From Volvox africanus (lineage: Eukaryota; Chlorophyta; Chlorophyceae; Chlamydomonadales; Volvocaceae): a DNA stretch of 64,000 bases. The stretch is from the NCBI GenBank assembly GCA_030268105.1, contig BSDZ01000031.1, positions 917,501 to 981,500 of the forward strand, given 5' to 3'. A program made the position numbers and the translations under genes. Within the stretch, counting starts at the first letter, position 1. Each line of letters opens with the position of its first letter. Below, in pieces: positions 56,649 to 64,000 of the stretch. The notes under the pieces were generated by a model that did no database searches, was not told the DNA's origin, and worked only from the letters and a program-made list of their open reading frames with translations.

Positions 56649-57409
56649 TTATTTAATTTGCACAAAAACCTCAGCCCAAGGCAGTGCATCGTAAACATAC
56701 TCTGGGAATACGTCCTTAAATTTCTCATCGCTGAATGAGAGCTTCTTCATGAAGCCCATAATGCAATCGCGCCTAGTCGCAGACAGACACTCCAGCCTAT
56801 TGTGCCGGTAGCTGCCAAAAGAAAGCGCCACCGCCAGGTCGCGGGGAGATCCGAGCAGCCGAGGTAGAGCCTTCCGCCAAGCCGCCGACCGGCTGAATAC
56901 TGCCGTCAGGCGCTGCACCACCATGCGAAGCGCTCCAGGTGATTGCATGAAAACTATGAAGGCCGTTTCGCTCCTCTGCCAGCTGCTCTGGATGCAACTG
57001 CGGCCGTGACCTTTTGATGCAGCTGCGGCCGTGACCGCAGCATGGTGCCGTTGGCACGTAGTACGCTAGAGGAGACTGCCAGAACCTGTGGCTCCGCCAC
57101 CGCTAGGGCCACGGCGGCCGGTGGCTGCAGCCCTTGCAGATGCACCATACCAAGCGCGTAGAAGCCCGGAGGCTGGCGCAGTAGCTACGGTTCGCACCGC
57201 AGGAGCTCAAGGGCTTCAGTTGGCGGTAGCGCCAATGCAGCTGCCAACACAACTGTGATGCCAGCAAAGTCACCGCACCGCAGCAGCAGGTCAGGTGCTG
57301 CCAACGCAATGGCAGCCCATGGACCGCCGCCACTGGGCCCTGAAGGTGGTGGTAATTGTAGCTCTAACGCTAGCGCAGCACCACGGCGCGCCAGGATGCT
57401 AGCCGGCAC
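56649..57409 (-). pseudogene. mTERF-like helical-repeat protein, broken copy
   Basis: The minus strand encodes helical repeats of the form PPTEALELLRCEP, LLRQPPGF, PPAAVALAVAEPQVLAV and SSSVLRANGTMLRSRPQL. These resemble mTERF-type or other organellar helical repeats that are expanded in volvocine algae. A C-terminal block follows: AWRKALPRLLGSPRDLAVAL, then GFMKKLSFSDEKF and a stop at 56649. The reading frame is interrupted by an in-frame TAG (57185-57187) where CAG (Gln) would fit the repeat, by a 25-bp tandem duplication near 57.00-57.05 kb that shifts the frame, and by a further shift near 56.95 kb. There is no transit peptide or start. I call it a pseudogene, probably of an organelle-targeted nucleic-acid-binding protein. 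The family name is tentative. Confidence 0.5.
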
Positions 57410-57549
57410 TCACAGCACGTGGGGCTAGCGGGCTAGACTGCGGTGGGCACTGGCTGTATGGTTTCAACGGACACCTATTCCTCGCCGCTCCATTGTCGTT
57501 ATGAATGCACGGGCCCCCCGTCCACCTGCCTGAAGCAAGATCTTCCTCC

Positions 57550-58855
57550 ACCTTTCCCTTCCACCATCCCGCCCGACACTTACCTTACGTGTATGTGCCC
57601 ACGGACGTCTCCACCATTGCGCGCCTCCCGTGGACATTAACCCATTGACCGACACCACCTCCCCTCTCCTGTACGACTGGGCCGAGCTGGGCTTTGGATC
57701 GGACGCAGTGTTGCCGCAGAGGTGTTGCTACAGACTGACGTCTACGAGAGGCGACGAGAGGAGCGAAGCGGAGGGCATATGGAAGGGGCAGTGACTAACC
57801 GGATGCAGCTGGCGGATACGGCTGAGGCATCTGAGAGGGGGCCGCAGGTGGACGACTCGTGGATGTTGGAGGCGGCAGAAAGTGTAGCACTGCCACTTCC
57901 CCGTAGAGCAGAGGAGCTGCAGGCGGGCTATCGTACTTGGAGACAAATGGCGAAAGATGCAGGAAAAATGAAATTTCCGCACGAAGTGGATGCGGTTATA
58001 TGAGTGTATCAGAACCAGGGTAAAGATGACAAAACCTCCCGCCTGGATCGCTTGGTTATAGAAGAGAGGCTTTGGGGGCTTCTTTGGGTTCAGGGCTTTA
58101 GTGACTTTGCGTGCCTTGCCTTACTGCGTGCTCCACGGGGAAGGGTTCCATGGCGTCAAGTACTAGGCGTGTGTGTACGGCGCTGTTGTACCCACGTGGA
58201 TGACCCTAAACCCTCTCCCAGGTTCGCATCATGGAGGCATCCCAACGGCAGCACGCGAGCGGCGGCGGCATCTGACCAGCCTTGAAGTGGCGACGGGGGG
58301 TCGGACTGGCAGGTCTGGTGGGCCCTATGCTGCTTGGCTCGAGCGCCATGTTTACCATGCTGTACAACATGCTGGGCATCGCACATATCGTTGACAAATG
58401 ATTGAAGCGATTCAGTGGCACCGGCATTACCACCACCAGCACCAGTGAATGACAGGGAGCTCACCGGGGAGAGCGCCTCTCTTGGAAAGCGTGGGGTCGG
58501 TGAGCAAGGTGGAAAGCAAAGTTCGGCGGCGGATGTGGGGTCGCTTTCCGGCATGTTGGTGTGGCCTAGCCATCCCCTGCCCTGCATCCGTGTGCGGCTG
58601 GGAGGTTCCGGAGTTGAGGTGCTCCCTGGCGGCGGTGAAGTTGACAGTGAAGGTGACGGTGCCAGCCTGGATATGGAATTGCAAGAGCCTGCGGGACATG
58701 ATAAGGCAACAGAGTTTCCGATAGTTGACTTTCTTATACCCGGTTCGGTCCAGAAAGGACCAAAGGGATCGCGTGATGAGAGTGCAATCCGGCTTCCTCA
58801 TTGCATGTTCTTGCTCACTAATGCGCTGGAAGCGGCACGCCCAAGACTGGTTTGA
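57550..58855 (+). CDS. Possible exons of an unrecognised gene
   Basis: Three plus-strand frames look protein-like. The first, about 57630-57720, includes DINPLTDTTSPLLYDWAELG. The second, 57722-58003, includes QVDDSWMLEAAESVALPLPR and AEELQAGYRTWRQMAKDAGK and ends at a stop. The third, 58415-58855, includes REEL-like acidic and Gly-rich text ending in LPHCMFLLTNALEAARPRLV. The first two are in different frames without a clear intron between them, so a frameshift or short intron is needed. I cannot name a family; this may be a decayed gene. Confidence 0.25.
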
Positions 58856-59716
58856 GTGAGTACCTCTCTCTTAGTGTTGCTTCGAATTCTGATTTGGGGT
58901 TTCTTTCCTGGCGGTCAAGGAATCTAGTTCTTTAATCGCCAACCTTCTCTTAGCAGTCCTCCTGCCTGCTGTAGGTCCGGCTCAGTCTGAGGTTCTGAAG
59001 GGTTTAGCATGGGGTCCCCGAATTCCTTACAAATTCACTTAAGAGCCTTGCCTCTACCGTGAGCAGGTCAATATCACAGGCCCCTCCATGGGCAGCATCA
59101 CCAAGACCATCTGGCGTCCATACCTCCTCCCTATACTCTGCCAGTGATGTTACCTTCTGCCGTTCCGCCATCTCTGTTTCGCCCTCCTGGCCCTTATCCG
59201 TTATGCAGGTTGGGCATGGTTCAAGCACAGCTCTCGTCATGCGTAGCACAACCCATCACCCCACCGGGCCTCTCATGCCGTCTACACGCCACCTGCTATT
59301 GGTGGTTTGGCCTTCCTCTTGACATTGCGCCCATGAACAGAGACGACAGGTCACCTCTTCCGCCAGGCCCTGCGTACCTATACGAACAAGCCAATCCTTA
59401 CGTCATCTGTGAACTGCCCTTGGGTTCAAAACCGTCGCCATGAAAGCAAAACACAGTCACAGTTGCTTAGTTGTACCCTGCCGCTGCTCATCGAATGCCT
59501 GGAGCCCCGGCCTCGGCCTCTGTAGTACTGCTTGCAGTGGGTTTCGATTGCAGTCCTTGTACGCCATGATCCTTCAGCCTGCCAGCTCCCCTGCCGCCGT
59601 GGACTCTGAAGACAAGGCGTGTGGCTTTGCTGCCGAAGGGTCTACAATCCCGTGGAAACCTGCCACCAGTCCAACTGCTTCGAGGCCCTGGTTGACGTTT
59701 CCAGAATGGCTGCGGC

Positions 59717-60124
59717 TTGTCAGAACCGCAACATCCCCGCTCAATTGCCAGGCCATTCGTCCGGCCATTGGGTGGCCTCTCCCGTCTTCGAGCCTGGCGC
59801 AGGCTGGGCCCCGTCTCCCCACCCTGGGTCGATAGCCGTGGCCCGGCTACCATTACTGCGGACTTCAACCACACGGCACTAACCAGTGCAGTGAATCTCT
59901 TGTGCGACGGCACAGCGCAGCAGGTCTCAGGCGCGATGAGAACTTCCTCAGTGGGCAGCACAAGGGAACCTAACGCTGATGCAGCGACGGCTCCTGGGGA
60001 TCAGCATGTCGCCACAGCGGACCTCAGGCCCACAGCGCTACCCGCCGCAGTGGGTCTCTTGTGCGGTGGCACAGCGATACCAGCCGCAGAATATCAGGCG
60101 CCCCGAAAACCGGCTCCATGGTAG
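59717..60124 (+). other. Open frame with an internal direct repeat
   Basis: An open frame ends at 60124. It contains two related segments about 155 bases apart: ADFNHTALTSAVNLLCDGTA (about 59855-59915) and ADLRPTALPAAVGLLCGGTA (about 60015-60075). The opposite strand is also open here, so coding status is doubtful. The similarity shows a local tandem duplication, whether of coding or non-coding sequence. Confidence 0.3.
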
Positions 60125-60402
60125 CCCAAGGGTTTTCTAATGAGATTCGGGTTGAAGTAAATGAAACTCCGCTGGACTTCAAGAGACCGGGTGGGAAAAG
60201 AAGATCAAAGGAAAAAACACACCAAATCCACGTCTAAAGAGGCCGCAAAGGAAATGGGGCTACTAGGATGGCCGGGTTCAGAGACCTGTTGCGATAAGCG
60301 TTCCGACAGGCGCGAACTGCTCCGGCTATAGAAAAACCAAAAATAATTAAACAGGAAAAGCACCCGACCACCCTCTCCGAGAGTCGGAGATGACTTACCA
60401 GC

Positions 60403-60788
60403 ACGTTAAAGCAAAGCTTTTTTCTATCTGTGCCCGTCATGAGAAATTGCAAGCGTTTGCTGCTGCAGATCTTGCTTTAGCTAAATCAGGTACTAATGTT
60501 TTAGAAACTACTAGAAGATTATCAAAAACATCTTAAGCTTAAAAAAGCCATTGATTTAAGCTTGGAGCTACGCCAGGTTGAAGGAGAACCGCCCTATGAC
60601 TGTATTATAATTGATGAGGCACAAGATTTTACTCAAGTCGAGCTAGTATCGATTTGCTTCCGGAATGGAAGTAAAATTAAGTATATGAATACCGATAGCT
60701 TTAGCTACAAAATAAAGGATAATTTACTCATCGGTACATGAATCGGTTATGCAGAAACTAAAATTAAATTCGTAGCGGAAAAAATTTA
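60403..60788 (+). pseudogene. UvrD/Rep-type helicase fragment, decayed
   Basis: One frame (60403-60534) reads KLFSICARHEKLQAFAAADL then ALAKSGTNVLE and runs into a stop. Another, from about 60508, reads LEDYQKHLKLKKAIDLSLEL, then PPYDCIIIDEAQDFTQVELV and stops at TGA near 60739. IIIDEAQDFT is motif II (Walker B) of superfamily-1 UvrD/Rep-like helicases and is preceded by the usual basic helix. A short duplication around TTTAGAAACTACTAGAAG probably caused the frameshift. The rest of the helicase (Walker A, motifs III-VI) is absent. Codon use is strongly A/T-ending, unlike the algal genes nearby. It is a bacterial or mobile-element relic, not a working gene. Confidence 0.6.
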
Positions 60789-60960
60789 AGGTCCCAGTGC
60801 CTACGTGCTTAATTGATAACCCTTTGATTATAGCTTGTTTCTAATCTTTAAGGTAGGACAATTTCTCAGTCTGTTGCTTAAAAAAAAGGATTCTTGATGC
60901 TTTCTATAAAAAATGGTATAGTTAAACCATTAGTTTTACTTAATTTAATTATTAATCGAA

Positions 60961-61020
60961 CGTTATACCTCGTTATACCTCGTTATACCTCGTTATACCT
61001 CGTTATACGTCGTTATACCT
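60961..61020. repeat. 10-bp tandem repeat, six copies
   Basis: CGTTATACCT is repeated six times head to tail, with one variant (CGTTATACGT) in copy five. The last copy runs directly into the first unit of the 169-bp satellite, whose own sequence contains ATACCTCGCGCGG at the same place, so the short array seems to have grown from the satellite edge. Confidence 0.95.
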
Positions 61021-62135
61021 CGCGCGGAGGTCCTGCAGGCGCTCTTCCATGACGAGGATTTTGCTATTTTCATCAGTCAATCAATTAAAGTTAATTAAGA
61101 TAGATAATTAAAATCAATGTTATCGGTAACCATAGATTAAAGCAAAGCGTTTTTCTATCTGTGCCCGTCATGATACGGTCATCATACCTCGCGCGGAGGT
61201 CCTGCAGGCGCTCTTCCATGACGAGGATTTTGCTATTTTCATCAGTCAATCAATTAAAGTTAATTAAGATAGATAATTAAAATCAATGTTATCGGTAACC
61301 CTAGATTAAAGCAAAGCGTTTTTCTATCTGTGCCCGTCATGATACGGTCATCATACCTCGCGCGGAGGTCCTGCAGGCGCTCTTCCATGACGAGGATTTT
61401 GCTATTTTCATCAGTCAATCAATTAAAGTTAATTAAGATAGATAATTAAAATCAATGTTATCGGTAACCATAGATTAAAGCAAAGCGTTTTTCTATCTGT
61501 GCCCGTCATGATACGGTCATCATACCTCGCGCGGAGGTCCTGCAGGCGCTCTTCCATGACGAGGATTTTGCTATTTTCATCAGTCAATCAATTAAAGTTA
61601 ATTAAGATAGATAATTAAAATCAATGTTATCGGTAACCATAGATTAAAGCAAAGCGTTTTTCTATCTGTGCCCGTCATGATACGGTCATCATACCTCGCG
61701 CGGAGGTCCTGCAGGCGCTCTTCCATGACGAGGATTTTGCTATTTTCATCAGTCAATCAATTAAAGTTAATTAAGATAGATAATTAAAATCAATGTTATC
61801 GGTAACCATAGATTAAAGCAAAGCGTTTTTCTATCTGTGCCCGTCATGATACGGTCATCATACCTCGCGCGGAGGTCCTGCAGGCGCTCTTCCATGACGA
61901 GGATTTTGCTATTTTCATCAGTCAATCAATTAAAGTTAATTAAGATAGATAATTAAAATCAATGTTATCGGTAACCATAGATTAAAGCAAAGCGTTTTTC
62001 TATCTGTGCCCGTCATGATACGGTCAATGTACGTCGCGCGGAGCTCCTGCAGGAGCGTCGCTCTTCTAAGACGAGGATTTAGCTAGTTTCCATCAGTCAA
62101 TCAATTAAAATTAATTAAGATAGATAATTAAAAAT
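61021..62135. repeat. 169-bp satellite, seven tandem copies
   Basis: The landmark CGCGCGGAGG starts at 61021, 61190, 61359, 61528, 61697 and 61866 at an exact 169-base interval. A seventh unit at 62035 is diverged (GAGCTCCTGC, an insertion, and a changed end). The first six are almost identical. Each unit carries a 43-codon open frame on the plus strand (AKRFSICARHDTVIIPRAEV onward, ending VN and TAA) and a ~52-codon frame on the minus strand (KILVMEERLQDLRARYDDRI, then a hydrophobic stretch PITLILIIYL and TAA). Part of the unit matches the helicase fragment at 60406-60442 (36 of 37 bases). Confidence 0.95.
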
Positions 62136-62159
62136 ATTTTTTCGCGATGGGAACTCAAT

Positions 62160-64000
62160 AGTGGGGCTACGAGAAGCTATAGTCCTTTCTTTACAACGTG
62201 ACTGCTACCCGTCTGTACACCTCCGCAGATGTCACTTCCTGAAAATCAACCAGAGTTGGTGGAACGCAACTTCTTTCTGCTCGTTCATTAAATATGCATT
62301 CTTATACAACAATCCTTTTAGGCCGCAAGGATACAAGCTAGGTACTTTAGGGGTTGTCTCATTTAGCGAACAAAGTAGGCAAACAGGTTAAGTCTATCTT
62401 CCTGCTAACATCATTCCAAGTCGCCCGCCTATCTATCATAGTAAGCAAAAGACCCTTGCTTTTAAGAACGGGGCTGTACCGTAAGGCCGTGGTTCGTTCC
62501 TTACGGATTTCACGGCATAATAATAGTAACACGCATGTGGTGATGGAATGCCCCGGACCGGTAATGCTGGAGTGCGTGCTGGTATTGCTGACGAAGTGGT
62601 TGAACAGAGCTATACCGCGCTCCATAATATGTCGACCAACGTAGGCTTGCGCAAATCATCCATAGCATCTGGTTAAAACGTTTGCAGAGTGTGGGTAGCA
62701 ATGACTAAACTCATTCTGCATAGTTGTACTTTTCCTTTTGCCATTTTCCTTTTCGCTGGCTTCTTTCTGATTTTGCGTTTATCGCCTTTTCAATTTGCTC
62801 TGGTCGCTAGCCTTAGCGCCCGTGCGTCTCAGTTTTGGCAATCATGGCTCTGGCGCACGGCGATCCACGATGGACCTTCGGGCTCCATCCAAACCTGTGG
62901 CAGCGGCGGACCTTCTGTGCCTCAGGGCACAGCATCGCTCTTTTGCTGATCCCTTTGGTTGCCACCTCGCTGATGGCACTGGACGGTGGGTAATCGTGTG
63001 CTGCACGGGCCGTTCCATCACCATTCTTTTTCATGCATGTCTATGTACAACAGTTAGTCATCTGGCCCTGGTCACTGAGGGATATATTTGGGTTCTATGG
63101 CTGGGTTAGTTTTGTTACTTCTAATGGGTGGGTTATGAAACTCAAATATCCGATGTTTCAAGGTGCTGTAGTTACTAACCCTACGGAACATCCTCAGCTA
63201 GCATGCAAGAGCAGAGTATGAATGCTCTGGATAAACGGGGACATTGACGGTCGTGACACTGTCGCTGAGGGGCCCAGCAGCTAGCCACTTAGCGGAAAAC
63301 TGCATTTTATTGAACCTGTATTTTAACAAAAACTGTTAACGTCAACATAATGACAGCCAATACCAAACATGTGGTATAGCGCTCTGAGATGATATACCAC
63401 ATATGTACCACATATCTATATATCTGTGGATCCGTCTGCATCGGTGTAATTTCCCTGAAATGGTGTCCATGCCTTCGGCGACTGATGACTTCATTCCACT
63501 GTATGCAGCTGCTTTGGCGGAAACTCCGCCACCGCTACCGCCAAGCACTGTGACCTCTGAGATTAGCATAAATATAAAGGTGAACATATGACACCATAGC
63601 TATGCCCTTACCTATTGAGGCGTATACTAACCGTGCGTCCCGGAATGTAAAAGCTAGTTAAGTGTTTATACGTGTATCTAGGAGTGATCGACGTACATGT
63701 GCACAGTAAGGAGTGATGTGGTAAGGTGGTGCGTGACTGATATTCGTATCCCTTTTCGGTGTGTGGATTCGTGAGTGATACAACACCGCCATGTGTGCGT
63801 GGTGGATTGATACGCAGGGAATGCTGCAGTACAGGCCCACAAGGCCTATTGGCAAGTGGATGCTGACATCGGTAAACGGAAGCAGCACCTCGTACACGCT
63901 ACCGAATCAGCCAGTCGATGCCCTTTCGGGTCAAGAAATCGCCGCAGGGAGGAGCGTTTCGTTGGTGCGTGAAGCGGGACGCATGGTTTGCTCTCGGATT
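62160..64000. other. Right-hand flank, no firm gene
   Basis: Composition returns to the algal level. A plus-strand frame at about 62548-62675 reads PRTGNAGVRAGIADEVVEQS then ALHNMSTNVGLRKSSIASG and stops. Another, around 63450-63577, reads MPSATDDFIPLYAAALAETP, then a short Pro-rich stretch before a GTGAAC donor, and might be an exon of an extracellular-matrix-type protein. Neither has enough context to be called a gene. Confidence 0.3.

Larger units (their letters stand above)
60180..62150. other. AT-rich island of foreign character
   Basis: Base composition changes abruptly near 60.2 kb to AT-rich and returns to the local average near 62.15 kb. Inside are a bacterial-type helicase remnant, a 10-bp repeat tract and a 169-bp satellite array, none of which resembles the flanking algal sequence. 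Likely explanations are lateral transfer from a low-GC bacterium (a rickettsial endosymbiont is one candidate, since such bacteria live in volvocine algae) or an assembly join to contaminant DNA. Sequence alone does not decide. Confidence 0.6.

Noticed and set aside
60234..60452. Minus-strand frame overlapping the helicase fragment
   Set aside because: Its start is the reverse of the 37-base segment shared with the satellite and the rest has no recognisable features. The plus-strand helicase motif is the better reading.
62160..62644. Open plus-strand frames just right of the AT-rich island
   Set aside because: No recognisable domain, no splice context, and the frames overlap one another. Mentioned only as part of the flank.

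Overview
The window looks like nuclear DNA of a chlamydomonadalean (volvocine-type) green alga. The evidence is many short exons with GT..AG introns of a few hundred bases, TGTAA-type poly(A) signals, long Gly/Ser/Ala/Gln-rich low-complexity exons, abundant (GT)n microsatellites, and a product with a plastid transit-peptide-like start. No bacterial operon structure is present in most of it, and I see no rRNA, tRNA, CRISPR array or intact transposon. All exon models were built by eye from open frames, GT/AG signals and phase agreement.

Layout. (1) About 0.6-24.6 kb, minus strand: one very large gene of roughly 40 exons and about 3,900 residues by my count. It has an unrecognised N-terminal domain, a long Gly/Ser-rich linker, then dozens of ~33-residue Trp-centred repeats of the Sfi1 (centrin-binding) type and a low-complexity tail. 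(2) 26.1-29.3 kb, minus: a multi-exon gene for a probable plastid-targeted membrane protein. (3) 30.1-34.0 kb, plus: a three-exon gene for a ~987-residue low-complexity protein, divergent from (2). (4) 34-40.8 kb: mostly non-coding, with minisatellites. (5) 40.8-43.1 kb, minus: a complete five-exon short-chain dehydrogenase/reductase gene resembling DHRS7. (6) 43.7-46.4 kb, plus: a multi-exon gene with a possible calycin-like C-terminal half, divergent from (5). (7) 46.7-60.1 kb: gene-poor. It holds a secreted Cys-rich protein gene on the minus strand (52.7-50.9 kb), an isolated signal-peptide exon, a broken helical-repeat (mTERF-like) pseudogene at 57.4-56.6 kb, and weak candidate exons. (8) 60.2-62.15 kb: an AT-rich island of foreign character. 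It carries a decayed UvrD-type helicase fragment and a seven-copy 169-bp satellite whose unit shares 37 bases with the helicase fragment. (9) 62.2-64 kb: algal-like sequence with no firm gene.

The most remarkable object is the giant Sfi1-repeat gene. Proteins of this type bind arrays of centrin and build Ca2+-sensitive fibres at basal bodies and spindle poles. Six consecutive exons in it are exactly 99 bp, phase 0 at both ends, and each encodes one repeat in the same register, which points to growth of the protein by exon duplication. The second is the AT-rich island with its satellite, which could be transferred DNA from a low-GC bacterium (possibly an endosymbiont) or an assembly chimera.
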